Assembly (NCBI GenBank): GCA_033283325.1
Contig: JAWMQO010000001.1
Coordinates: 1,674,001-1,738,000 of the forward strand
Direction: 5' to 3'
Source of the DNA: Mangrovimicrobium sp033283325
GTDB taxonomy: Bacteria > Pseudomonadota > Gammaproteobacteria > Pseudomonadales > Halieaceae
DNA: 64,000 nucleotides
This document shows, piece after piece, positions 43,030 through 51,593 of this stretch (the first letter of the stretch is position 1; each line of letters begins with the position of its first letter). The position numbers and the translations under genes are program-made. The notes beneath the pieces were generated by a model. That model saw only the letters and a program-made list of their open reading frames with translations. It had not been told where the DNA came from and made no database searches.

Positions 43030-44487
43030 TCAAAGTTTGATACAGACGTTGCGCAATTCGGTGTAGAACTCCAGCGAATGGACACCGCCCTCGCGCCCGA
43101 TACCGGACTGTTTGGAGCCGCCGAAAGGCGTCCTCAGGTCGCGCAGGAACCAGCTGTTGACCCAGGTGATTCCAACCTCGACACCGGCGGCCACACGGTG
43201 GGCTCGCGCAAGGTCGCTGGTCCAGATCGTGGTGGACAGGCCGTAGACGGTATCGTTGGCCAGGGCCACGACTTCCTCCTCGGAATCGAAGGGCGCGATG
43301 TGACAGCAGGGGCCGAATATCTCCTCCCTGACCACCGCCGCGGATTCGGGCAGGCCGGTCCAGATGGTCGGTTCAACCCAGTAGCCTGACGCCAGTTCGG
43401 CAGCTATTTCCGGGACGCCGCTACCCGTGACGACCTGAGCGCCCTCTTCCACCGCCTTGCGGTAGTAGGAGAGCACCTTTTCCCGGTGCTCACTGCTGAT
43501 CAGGGGCCCGATGGTGGTCGCGGCATCGAGGGGATCCCCCGGGATCATGAGCTCCGCCTTTTCCTTCAGTGCCGCCACAAAGCGGTCGAAAATCGGACGC
43601 TCGACGTAAACCCGTTCGGTGCCAAGGCAAACCTGGCCGCAATTGAGGAAGGCTGCGCGTGAAATGCCCTCCACCGCTTTGTCGAAATCGCAGTCGGCAA
43701 ACACGATTCCCGCGTTCTTGCCACCGAGTTCGAAGGAGACGTCGCGCATGCCCACAGCTGCAGCCTGCATGATCGCCGTACCGGTACGCGTCTCACCGGT
43801 GAATGTGATCGCGTCCACACCCGGATGACTGGTGAGGAATTCCCCGGTCGATCCCGGGCCCGGGCCGTTGACCACGTTGTATACGCCATCGGGCACACCC
43901 ACGGACTTCATCACCTCTCCCAGGAGGATTGCAGTCGCAGGCGTCTCTTCCGAAGGCTTGACCACAACCGTGTTACCGCAGGCCAGCGCCGGCCCCACCT
44001 TCCAGGTCATCAACAGGAACGGGGCGTTCCAGGGACAGACCACGGCGATGACGCCCTTGGGCACTCGCATGGCGCGGTTGACAGCGCCGCAACCGTCGGG
44101 GGTATCCATGTCGAAAGCCTCGGTGGGCACGTTCCTGACGACATCCGCAAATACCCTGAAATTTGCCGCGCCACGCGGTATGAAGGCGTGCTCCATCATC
44201 GACTTCGGCTGGCCGGTGTCGTTCATTTCCGCCTCGACGAAGTCGTCGAAGCGCCGATCGATCTCGTCGGCGACGTCGTGTAACAGATTCAGGCGCTGCT
44301 CCACCGGCATCGTGCCCCAGGGGCCGGCCAGGGCCGCCCTGGCGCCGGCCACGGCACTGTCCACCTGGCTGGCGTCCGCCTCGCAGATTTCGCCGAGCAC
44401 AGCGCCATCGCTGGGACGGCGGTTCTCAAAGGTCCTGTCGCTTGTGACGAATTCACCGTTGATGAAGTGACGGAATGTGGTGGGCAT
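43030..44487 (-). CDS. 2-hydroxymuconic semialdehyde dehydrogenase (operon 2)
   Basis: 485 residues; first gene of operon 2. Seen: HFINGEFVTSDRTF, CPWNAPFLLMTWKVGPALA, ELGGKNAGIVF (Glu), GQVCLGTERVYVERP (Cys), and a C-terminus EFYTELRNVCIKL. Same reaction as the operon 1 copy. It is divergent from lysR and is preceded by LysR box B, about 105 bp before the ATG. The ribosome site is weak. Confidence 0.93.
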   Translation of the reverse strand: MPTTFRHFINGEFVTSDRTFENRRPSDGAVLGEICEADASQVDSAVAGARAALAGPWGTMPVEQRLNLLHDVADEIDRRFDDFVEAEMNDTGQPKSMMEHAFIPRGAANFRVFADVVRNVPTEAFDMDTPDGCGAVNRAMRVPKGVIAVVCPWNAPFLLMTWKVGPALACGNTVVVKPSEETPATAILLGEVMKSVGVPDGVYNVVNGPGPGSTGEFLTSHPGVDAITFTGETRTGTAIMQAAAVGMRDVSFELGGKNAGIVFADCDFDKAVEGISRAAFLNCGQVCLGTERVYVERPIFDRFVAALKEKAELMIPGDPLDAATTIGPLISSEHREKVLSYYRKAVEEGAQVVTGSGVPEIAAELASGYWVEPTIWTGLPESAAVVREEIFGPCCHIAPFDSEEEVVALANDTVYGLSTTIWTSDLARAHRVAAGVEVGITWVNSWFLRDLRTPFGGSKQSGIGREGGVHSLEFYTELRNVCIKL

Positions 44488-44589
44488 GATGAATATCCAC
44501 TGTTTGTTATTGTGGGTTGGCCAGGAGCACCTTTCAGCGCGAGCTTCGATGCTCCCGGCTTACTTTTTACCGCCTCGGGTCGGATTCCG

Positions 44590-44633
44590 TCCAATACCTT
44601 TCACTTGCATTTCTGATACGCCTGCGGTATCAG
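44590..44633 (-). promoter_or_regulatory. LysR-type box B between meta operon 2 and lysR, with candidate leftward promoter
   Basis: TCCAATACCTTT (44590-44601), then CTGATAC-N7-GTATCAG (44613-44633), a perfect 7-bp dyad with the ATAC-N7-GTAT core known for CatM/BenM/CatR. The recognition dyad is on the lysR side and the AATACC element on the side of the operon, as expected for a LysR activator. On the minus strand TTGGA is followed 19 bases later by GTAAAAA (44570-44564), a possible -35/-10 pair. The box lies 70 bp before the lysR ATG, so autoregulation is likely. Confidence 0.75.
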
Positions 44634-44701
44634 TCATCGCAATAAGATAAAAATCGCTCTATCGAGCGCCGGCCAAGCTTCATTGCGGGAGCCATCACAC
44701 C

Positions 44702-45613
44702 ATGCAATTGACCGCCATCGAACTGAAACACCTGCGCTATTTTGTCGCCGTTGCCGACGCGGGTACCTTCCGCGGCGCCGCCCTCGCCCTGCACATCTCG
44801 CAACCTCCGCTCACCCGCCAGATACAGCAGCTCGAGAGCCACCTGGAGGTGGAACTCTTCGAGCGCAAACCCCGGGGCGTGGAACTGACCACGCCCGGCG
44901 AAGTGCTGCTGGAGGAAGCCAGGAATATCCTGGCGCTGGTCGAACAGGCAGCGCTGCGCACCCGCGAAGCCCAGGCGGGGCAACTCGGCCGGCTGGACGT
45001 CGGTATTTTCGGCTCCGCTATTTACGGCGCGGTACCCACCATCATCCGCAAATTCCGCAGCGACTATCCGAAGGTCGAGATCGTTCTCCACAACCTCGAC
45101 CGGCGGGAGCAGCTCAAGGCCTTGAGAGAGCGGCGCCTGACCCTGGGATTCAATCGATTCTTCGGCGACGAGCATGGATTGTCGTGGGAGAAAGTGCACA
45201 GTGAACGCATGAACCTGGCGGTCTACCAGGATCACCCCCTGGCCGAAAAAGCCTCGGTTAAAATCAGGGAGATCGGCGACGAGCCACTGATACTCTACCC
45301 CAGGAAAGTACGCCCCAGCTTCATCGACTACGTGCAGAAACTGTTTCACCGCGAGGGCCTCACGCCCAATATCGCTCACGAGGTCGATGACGTCACCACG
45401 GCGATAGCACTGGTCTCCAGCGGCATGGGGCTCAGCCTGGTCACGCAGTCCGCCGCCAACATGAAACTGCCCAACGTCCACTACGTTCCCCTGGATCACG
45501 CGGACGGCGGGGAATTCGACCTCGACATCATCTACCGCTCCGACGACACTTCGCCCCTGCTCAATGCCTTCCTCAACACCGTGCGGGGACTGGGCAGCGA
45601 GGCAGTGCAATAA
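44702..45613 (+). CDS. LysR-type regulator, CatM/BenM-like
   Basis: 303 residues. The winged helix is at residues 5-65 (LKHLRYFVAVADAGTFRGAA, HISQPPLTRQIQQLE, LGVELF-type end VELFERKPRGVELT). The effector domain follows, with NLDRREQLKALRERRLTLGF and VSSGMGLSLVTQSAAN. The SQPPLTRQI form is typical of the CatM/BenM/CatR group that senses muconate-type acids. Divergent from operon 2 with box B between them. It probably also acts on boxes A and C. Its stop is immediately followed by the convergent sulfatase stop, with no gap. Confidence 0.92.
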   Translation: MQLTAIELKHLRYFVAVADAGTFRGAALALHISQPPLTRQIQQLESHLEVELFERKPRGVELTTPGEVLLEEARNILALVEQAALRTREAQAGQLGRLDVGIFGSAIYGAVPTIIRKFRSDYPKVEIVLHNLDRREQLKALRERRLTLGFNRFFGDEHGLSWEKVHSERMNLAVYQDHPLAEKASVKIREIGDEPLILYPRKVRPSFIDYVQKLFHREGLTPNIAHEVDDVTTAIALVSSGMGLSLVTQSAANMKLPNVHYVPLDHADGGEFDLDIIYRSDDTSPLLNAFLNTVRGLGSEAVQ

Positions 45614-47317
45614 TCAGTCCGCGTAGCCGGCGTCCTCATTGACGATAACCACGCCATTTTCCTCCGCGTAGCCGTGCCATTGTTCGACCAGTGACTGCAG
45701 TGCCTCGGGCATTTCCCCGGCGAGGTCATGCAGTTCCGAGGGATCCCTGGCCAGATCGTAGAGTTGCCACTTGCCCGGCCCGAAGGGCTCCCAGATTCGC
45801 AATGCCTTCAGATCGCCGCGGCGAAGGCCCGCACGACCGAATAACTCCCACCCCAACACCCGGGCGGCCTGTTGATCCTCCGCGTTCTCCCCTGCGCCCT
45901 TGTCGGAAGCCAGCATCGGGCTGAAGGAACGGCCCGTTATCGCCAGCTTTCCGGGGTAGTGGTCCGGGTCCTGATAATCCACGCCGGCCAGGTCGAGAAG
46001 CGTGGGAGCAATGTCCGTGACCGACAGGAGTTCATCGACGTGCTCCCCGTGGTAGGGCTTTCCGAGGTGGGTTACAAACGCAGGCACCCGGATTCCACCT
46101 TCAGAAGGGAAGGACTTGAACAGGCGGAACGGCACGGCACTGACCTGTGCCCAGCCGGTGCCCTGGGAAACGTAGGAACCCGGGCGGCCCATGTTTTCCA
46201 GGCTGTTGTCAAAGTTACCTGGAATCCACAGGTAGTTATCAAATATGTTGATGGCGTCATTGCCTTCCGGGCCGTTGTCGGAGAAAAAGATAACGAAGGT
46301 ATTATCGAATTCCTTCCGGGACTTCAGATAGTCGATCAACTCGCCGATCTTCTGGTCCATGTATTCGATCATCGCAGCGTAGATCTCCATTCTGCGCGCG
46401 TAATGCTGTCTCTCGTAAGCCGTCAAATCGCTCCAGGCTTTGACTCTTTGCATTCGGGGAAAGGTCTGGACGTCGTCGGGGACAATGCCCGCCTTTTTCA
46501 TGGAGGCCAAACGCCGCTCGCGCCACACGTCCCAGCCCTCGTCGTAGCTGCCTTTGTACAGGTCGATGTGGCTGTCGGGTACATGCAGGGGCCAATGGGG
46601 TGCCGTCAGGGCGAGGTAGGCGAAAAATGGCCTGCCCTCCGACTGATTCGAGCGAATATAGCGGAGGAGTTCGTCGACATAGGACTTCGATGAATAGAAG
46701 TCTTCAGGCAGCTTCTCAAGCCTGCTATCGTCGGCCCAGTATTCGGCCAAGGGTCGCTGCGCGAACATGCCCTTCCTGTCAGCGAAATGACTGGCTCCCC
46801 CACTGACCAGCGAAAACGAGCGCTCGAACCCTCTCTGATACGGGAGTTGACCATCCGCGAACCCCAGGTGCCACTTTCCGGTCATGTAGGTGTGGTAACC
46901 ATGCTCCCGGAGGCGGGTCGGAAGGGTCACCACCTTGTCGTTCAGGTAGCCTTCATGCCCGGGTTTTCCCCTGTAGGTATCAGTCATGACTTCCGCCATG
47001 GTGCCCAGGCCCGCAAGGTGATGGTCGGTACCTGACATCAGCATCGATCGTGTGGGCGAACAGGTCGGGGCGGTATAGAAATCGGTGAGAATTTTTCCCT
47101 CATTTGCCAGGCTGTCCAGGTTGGGGGTGCGGATTTCGCTGCCGGCGAATCCGACGTCGGAGAAACCCAGGTCGTCAGCGACAATGACGATGAAATTCGG
47201 CCGACTGTCCTTCGCTGGATCGGTCGCCATACTTCCACTGGCGATAAGCAAAGACGCCAGAAGGCATACCAGCGTCGAAGGCAAACAGCTCGGGCGAATC
47301 CGGTGGTGATGTTTCAT
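45614..47317 (-). CDS. Arylsulfatase (type I formylglycine sulfatase), exported
   Basis: 567 residues with a signal peptide (STLVCLLASLLIASGSMA). Sulfatase motifs: FIVIVADDLGFSDVG (metal Asp48-Asp49), the formylglycine signature CSPTR at Cys86, GKWHLG, and FFSDNGPEGND for the second metal site. The length and the RPLAEYWADDSRLEKLP region resemble arylsulfatase A-like bacterial enzymes. It hydrolyses sulfate esters in the periplasm; Cys86 must be matured by a formylglycine-generating enzyme that is not in the window. It lies 131 bp after the TonB receptor gene. Likely substrate: an aryl sulfate, inferred from context. Confidence 0.92.
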   Translation of the reverse strand: MKHHHRIRPSCLPSTLVCLLASLLIASGSMATDPAKDSRPNFIVIVADDLGFSDVGFAGSEIRTPNLDSLANEGKILTDFYTAPTCSPTRSMLMSGTDHHLAGLGTMAEVMTDTYRGKPGHEGYLNDKVVTLPTRLREHGYHTYMTGKWHLGFADGQLPYQRGFERSFSLVSGGASHFADRKGMFAQRPLAEYWADDSRLEKLPEDFYSSKSYVDELLRYIRSNQSEGRPFFAYLALTAPHWPLHVPDSHIDLYKGSYDEGWDVWRERRLASMKKAGIVPDDVQTFPRMQRVKAWSDLTAYERQHYARRMEIYAAMIEYMDQKIGELIDYLKSRKEFDNTFVIFFSDNGPEGNDAINIFDNYLWIPGNFDNSLENMGRPGSYVSQGTGWAQVSAVPFRLFKSFPSEGGIRVPAFVTHLGKPYHGEHVDELLSVTDIAPTLLDLAGVDYQDPDHYPGKLAITGRSFSPMLASDKGAGENAEDQQAARVLGWELFGRAGLRRGDLKALRIWEPFGPGKWQLYDLARDPSELHDLAGEMPEALQSLVEQWHGYAEENGVVIVNEDAGYAD

Positions 47318-47448
47318 GGCCCAATTCCCTGGTTAGCGTTTGTTATCTGTAGCTGTATCGATATTGCAGCTTTAGCGCGAGAGCGCGCCTGGTCTCTCCA
47401 GTACGGGATCCACCAGGCGCAAGCCAGTAACGCTGCTCTCAACTGGCC

Positions 47449-49686
47449 TCAGAACTCGTAACTGACATCGATACCGTAGGTGCGAGGGGTGCCGTGTGAT
47501 CCGCGGATGCCGGCGGGATTGGCATTGATGTCATCGAAGTAGTTGTCTTCGTCGAGCAGGTTTTTGCCCCAAAGCGCGACGCTCCACTTCTCGTCCTCGG
47601 TGTAGTACGCCCATCTGGCATTGACCAGGGAGTAGGAATCCTGCTCAAGTGCACTGGTCTCCGGCACCACCGCGAAGTCGAAGAAATAGGAGCCCGTGTA
47701 AGCGTAGGTGATCGATAAGGGCGCGCGACCTGAAGGGACCGGCACTTCATAGGTCCAGGTCAGGTACGCTGACTCGTCAGGCGCCCGCAACAGGCTTTCC
47801 CCGGACGCATCATAGCCGACTGCGCGCATACCCGGTTGATTCGTACCGTCGAGGACGCCGTTGAATACCTGTGCCGACGCGTTGTAGTCCTTGTACTCCG
47901 AATCCATGATATTCATGGCGCCAGTCAGGGTCGTACGCTCGCCCAGCAGGAGGGTGAAGTCCATGTCGAGACCCAGGATCTCTGCGTCCGCGGCGTTGCG
48001 GGTAATGTTGGCCTGGGCACCGCTATCGGAGGTCACGTTGGCGGTAACCTGCAGGTCCTGGTAGTCATAGTAGTAAAGGCTGCCATTCAGGCGCAGTCGG
48101 CCGTCGAGAAGTTCCGTCTTCCAGCCCAACTCGTACATATCGAGAATCTCGGGGTCTACCGGTGGTTCAGGTTCGCCGGTCAGGGGATTGATAAGGCTGG
48201 CGGTATAGTTATAGCCGCCACTCTTGAAGCCGCGGGAATAGGTGGCATAGACCATACCCGCATCGAATGCATATTCGAGCGTCAGCTTTGGCGTGAACTC
48301 GGTCCAGTCGATATCATCCTCGTAGGAAGGTGCGGTTGTAACCGGAAAGTAGTTCGACTGGCTGACCTCGACTTCCTTTTCCTCATAGTTATAGCGCCCG
48401 CCAACCGTGACAGACCAGTCGTCATTCAGGTGGTAGGTGAGTTGGCCGAATGCCGCGTAAGCCGTGGTATCGGCTACCTGCGCGCCCTGCGACAGGAAAG
48501 CGGGGCCACCGACGGCGGCTGAAGCATCACTGCGATCTACAAGGCCCTCCCAGGACTGGGACTGCTCGTAGTAAAACAGGCCCGCAATCCAGTTCAGGTT
48601 TTCGCCCAGCGAAGACACGAACTGGAATTCCTGGGAAAAGCTGTCCGCGTCCTGCGGAAAGCCGACGAAGCCCAGTGCGTGCGCGCTGGTGCCGTCCAGT
48701 TCGAGATTGACGCTGTCCAATCCGGGTTTGGCGTTGAGTTCGTAATCCCAGTAAGTGGTGATTGATGCGAAGTCCACGTAATCGCCGGCCACGTCGAAAC
48801 GCAGTGCCGCACTGGCGGATTGGGCTTTCGTGGTGTCGGACGTATCGCTTGCCACTTCGTCAGCCTTGGTGCCGGTCTGACCACCCAAGGCCAGGCCGAG
48901 GCTATACTGTGGAGGACCAAGTACCACGTTGTCGTAACCGTTGGTGTCGTCCTGTTCCGACGTGCCAAGGGTCAGTTTGGCGGTTACCGCGTCGGTGATG
49001 TCCCAGCGCGCTTTCGCCCTGAGAGCGTAGTAATCGCCATCGTCGAGTTCATCGAGCACGCCCGGCTCAGTGGAAATGTTGTCCGCGAAGCCATCGCGCT
49101 TGCTCACCAGGCCGCTCAGGCGAACGCCGAAGGTATCGGAAACCGGAACGCTGACGGTTCCGGAGACCTTCCAGGCACCGTAGTTGGCCAGGGTCGAACT
49201 GACCTTCCCGCTCAGTTCATCGTCGACCTCCTGTGAAACAATCCGTATCGCTCCTGCGGAGGCGTTGCGTCCATACAGCGTTCCCTGCGGACCCTTCAAT
49301 ACCTCGATGCGCTCGACATCGGCGAACTCGAACTGAGCGGCCTGGGCAACGCCGATGTACTGGTCATCGACATACAGGGCAACACTCGGGTCCAGGCCTG
49401 CCAGGGCGAGGCGGTTGCCGATACCGCGTATGAACAACTGCGGCGCGGGGCCGGTATTGTTGACCACGAGCCCGGGGGTGACGATCTGCAGGTCGAAAGT
49501 ATCGCTGATACCCGCCGCCTCGAGCGTCTCGCCAGACAGCGCCTGAATGGCAACCGGCACATCCTGGAGCGACTCGGCCCGCTTTTGCGAAGTCACGACG
49601 ACCTCTTCCAGCTGGCCGGCACTGGCGCCGTGTACGCCCAGGATTCCCGCAATCGGCAAAACATAGGTTCTGGATTTTTTAAGCAT
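47449..49686 (-). CDS. TonB-dependent outer-membrane receptor
   Basis: 745 residues. The start MLKKSRTYVLPIAGILG at 49686 has GGAG upstream; the frame open to 49776 is not used. After the signal peptide comes a TonB-box-like LEEVVVTSQKRAES, a plug domain (VPVAIQALSGETLEAAG, VERIEVLKGPQGTLYGRNASAGAIRI) and a 22-strand barrel with repeated TYSRGFKSGGYNY-type motifs, ending in YGIDVSYEF. It imports a scarce ligand with TonB energy. Placed directly before the arylsulfatase and behind LysR box C, it is probably an importer of a sulfated aromatic compound (inference). Confidence 0.93.
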   Translation of the reverse strand: MLKKSRTYVLPIAGILGVHGASAGQLEEVVVTSQKRAESLQDVPVAIQALSGETLEAAGISDTFDLQIVTPGLVVNNTGPAPQLFIRGIGNRLALAGLDPSVALYVDDQYIGVAQAAQFEFADVERIEVLKGPQGTLYGRNASAGAIRIVSQEVDDELSGKVSSTLANYGAWKVSGTVSVPVSDTFGVRLSGLVSKRDGFADNISTEPGVLDELDDGDYYALRAKARWDITDAVTAKLTLGTSEQDDTNGYDNVVLGPPQYSLGLALGGQTGTKADEVASDTSDTTKAQSASAALRFDVAGDYVDFASITTYWDYELNAKPGLDSVNLELDGTSAHALGFVGFPQDADSFSQEFQFVSSLGENLNWIAGLFYYEQSQSWEGLVDRSDASAAVGGPAFLSQGAQVADTTAYAAFGQLTYHLNDDWSVTVGGRYNYEEKEVEVSQSNYFPVTTAPSYEDDIDWTEFTPKLTLEYAFDAGMVYATYSRGFKSGGYNYTASLINPLTGEPEPPVDPEILDMYELGWKTELLDGRLRLNGSLYYYDYQDLQVTANVTSDSGAQANITRNAADAEILGLDMDFTLLLGERTTLTGAMNIMDSEYKDYNASAQVFNGVLDGTNQPGMRAVGYDASGESLLRAPDESAYLTWTYEVPVPSGRAPLSITYAYTGSYFFDFAVVPETSALEQDSYSLVNARWAYYTEDEKWSVALWGKNLLDEDNYFDDINANPAGIRGSHGTPRTYGIDVSYEF

Positions 49687-50182
49687 GGTGATGTGCTCCA
49701 AATTATTTTGATAATTATTTAATTTGGGGCCCTGCTCGGGCGTAGCACGCCGCATGAAGGACCCACCAAACCGCACCGCAAAATCATTCTTACTTTAGTT
49801 GCTGACTCGACTCTGTTGTCAATTGAGTAGCGTGTACCGATTTCGCATGGCTTCGTTCACCCGCGCATCGTCACAATCCGGGGCATTTCTGTCCAATACC
49901 TTTAACTGGGGCGAGTGATACGGTTCGCGTATCACGCAGCCCCTGCGGGGCGCCTGCGAACTTGCGGAGAACTGGCCGGAGTTACATGCGTTATCCCGCT
50001 GCCGGGCAAGGTCAGCTATATTTCAGGCAGAGCACGGGATGTGGCGCGTTGCCTGTTCGACCGCCGGCTGGCGCCCGCAAAACATCCACCTGCCAGCGAA
50101 CACTGTTCCACCAGGGGTCAGGAGGTGGAGTTACGCGGTCCTGTCGGACTGCCAGTCACTCTTGAGCGGAGGTGAACCTGAC
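49687..50182. other. Intergenic region between TonB receptor and dehalogenase-type gene
   Basis: About 500 bp without a convincing gene. It contains LysR box C (49892-49935) and long leaders on both sides: roughly 200 bp to the TonB receptor and 250 bp to the dehalogenase-type gene. A stretch around 49690-49800 is AT-richer than its surroundings. A few open frames cross the right half (for example 49915-50175), but they lack ribosome sites and recognisable products. The GGAGGTG before the GTG at 50183 is the only strong translation signal. Confidence 0.6.
49892..49935 (-). promoter_or_regulatory. LysR-type box C upstream of TonB receptor/arylsulfatase
   Basis: TCCAATACCTTT (49892-49903), then GTGATAC-N7-GTATCAC (49915-49935), a perfect 7-bp dyad with the ATAC-N7-GTAT core. 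Spacing between the two elements is exactly as in boxes A and B. The AATACC element faces the TonB receptor gene, so by analogy that operon is the activated target; the dehalogenase-type gene lies on the dyad side. The -10-like GTAAAAA of boxes A and B is not conserved here. Confidence 0.72.
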
Positions 50183-50869
50183 GTGCCCAGAATCGGAGAC
50201 AGCCTGCAGGGAAAACGCGTGCTGGTAACCCAGTGCGAGGATTTCATGGGACCGGCGCTGGTGCGCGCCTTCAGGGATCACGGCGCCGAAGTCACGGCTG
50301 ACGCGCGAGCACTTGCGAGGCCCGGGGACGTAAAGGCCATGCTGGCAGAGGCGGGTGTCGTCGAAATATTGATAGCCAACCTGGCCATCCGTAACCCGCG
50401 CACCGCCTTTGACAAAGTGAGCAGCGAAGAGTGGCGGGAAGTGTTTGCGCACCTGGTCGATCCCCTGCCCCACCTGTTCGGCGGCGTGCTTCCCGGCATG
50501 ATCGAAAGGGGTGAGGGAAAAATCGTGGTCATGGGCAGCGCATCCGCGCTGCGCGGCATGAAGAAGGCTTCGACCTACAGCGCCGCCCGCGGCGCGCAGG
50601 TTTCCTACGTTCGCGCCATCGGCACCGAGGTCGCGGACAAGGGTGTCCAGGTCAACCTCATCGCGCAGAACTTCGTCGATAACGAAACCTACTTCCCGCC
50701 CGAGGTGCAGGCCATGGACGCGTTCAAGCAGCGCCTGCAGCAGGAGGTCCCCGTCCAGCGGCTCGCGACCCAGGAGGAGGACGCCCTATTCGCCGTCTTC
50801 CTCGCTTCCAGCGAAGTCAATTTCTTCGTCGGCCAGAGCATTCCCTTTTCCGGTGGCTGGGTGACCTGA
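50183..50869 (+). CDS. Halohydrin dehalogenase-type SDR protein (HheB/HheD-like)
   Basis: 228 residues from the GTG at 50183, chosen because GGAGGTG lies 8 bases upstream (frame open to 50039). Instead of the SDR cofactor motif it has T16-x4-F21 (VTQCEDFMG), and instead of Ser-Tyr-Lys it has Ser119-x12-Tyr132-x3-Arg136 (GSASALRGMKKASTYSAAR). This Ser-Tyr-Arg triad and lost NAD motif define halohydrin dehalogenases, which turn vicinal haloalcohols into epoxides without a nucleotide. The end VQRLATQEEDALFAVFLASS and IPFSGGWVT also fit that family. A non-dehalogenating relative is possible. It lies rightward of LysR box C and converges on the HbpS-like gene. Confidence 0.83.
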   Translation: MPRIGDSLQGKRVLVTQCEDFMGPALVRAFRDHGAEVTADARALARPGDVKAMLAEAGVVEILIANLAIRNPRTAFDKVSSEEWREVFAHLVDPLPHLFGGVLPGMIERGEGKIVVMGSASALRGMKKASTYSAARGAQVSYVRAIGTEVADKGVQVNLIAQNFVDNETYFPPEVQAMDAFKQRLQQEVPVQRLATQEEDALFAVFLASSEVNFFVGQSIPFSGGWVT

Positions 50870-50871
50870 GA

Positions 50872-51276
50872 TCAACCCGTCGCCCCGCCGCCTACGGCGT
50901 GGCGGGCGATTTCGAGATCCTGCTCCGCCGTCGCGCCCGAGACGCCAATGGCGCCGATCAATTCATCGCCCGCGTAAACCGGAACGCCGCCGGCGAAACC
51001 CACGATACCGCCGTTGCTCAACTCCATACCCAGCAGCTTCTCGTCCGCGACCAGGCGGCCGAAATCAGCGGTATCGCCGGGAAACAGCACTGCGGTGCGG
51101 GCCTTGCGCTGGGCCACGTCCACCGCACCGAGGATAGCGCCGTCCGTGCGCAGGAAGGCCAGCAGGTGCGCCCCCGAATCGACCAGCGCGATACACACGC
51201 CAACCCCCAACTGCCCCGCCTTGTCGCGGGCACGGGACAGGATGCCGTCGACCTGCGACTCGCCGGGACGGTTCAT
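50872..51276 (-). CDS. HbpS/GlcG-like (DUF336) heme-degrading family protein
   Basis: 134 residues from ATG 51276, which overlaps the stop of the ferredoxin gene (ATGA). Seen: ILSRARDKAGQLGVGVCIALVD, DGAILGAVDVAQRKARTA, and GGVPVYAGDELIGAIGVSG, the classic HbpS/GlcG pattern. The family binds heme or small ligands and often appears beside oxidoreductase or diol-degrading genes. Last gene of the phenol hydroxylase operon; its role there is unknown, possibly protection or cofactor handling. Confidence 0.85.
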   Translation of the reverse strand: MNRPGESQVDGILSRARDKAGQLGVGVCIALVDSGAHLLAFLRTDGAILGAVDVAQRKARTAVLFPGDTADFGRLVADEKLLGMELSNGGIVGFAGGVPVYAGDELIGAIGVSGATAEQDLEIARHAVGGGATG

Positions 51277-51593
51277 TGTCCATCTCCCTCGATGTCTTCC
51301 GCGTGCAAGACCTCGATCAGCAACTCGCTGCGGGGAAACACCCTGCAGGCCAGCGCCAGGCCCTCGGCCTGCTTTTCCAGCGGTATGTGCTTGCAGCTCA
51401 TCTTCCTGGTCTCGTAGTCGCCCTGCAGTACCCGGATCCTGCACACGCCGCAACCGCCGCCGCGGCAACCGACCGGGATGACCTTCAGCAGTGGTACACC
51501 GATGCGAAAGGCCTGCATCCCCTCCAGCAGGTGCTGCTGCTCGGTGCAGTGGAACTGCTCGCCGCTGGACTTCAGGTTTACCCGATGTTTCAT
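51273..51593 (-). CDS. dmpQ: Plant-type [2Fe-2S] ferredoxin (DmpQ/XylT type)
   Basis: 106 residues. The cluster site is VGCRGGGCGVCRIRVLQGDY with a distant Cys (LALACRVFP), giving C-x4-C-x2-C-x(n)-C. DmpQ/XylT-type ferredoxins re-reduce catechol 2,3-dioxygenase that has been oxidised by substituted catechols. Three such dioxygenases are encoded nearby, which fits. Its gene overlaps the reductase gene start by 4 bp (51590-51593). Confidence 0.9.
   Translation of the reverse strand: MKHRVNLKSSGEQFHCTEQQHLLEGMQAFRIGVPLLKVIPVGCRGGGCGVCRIRVLQGDYETRKMSCKHIPLEKQAEGLALACRVFPRSELLIEVLHAEDIEGDGQ

Noticed and set aside
49915..50175. Small plus-strand frame between LysR box C and the dehalogenase-type gene
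   Set aside because: It begins inside the operator dyad, has no ribosome site and no family resemblance.
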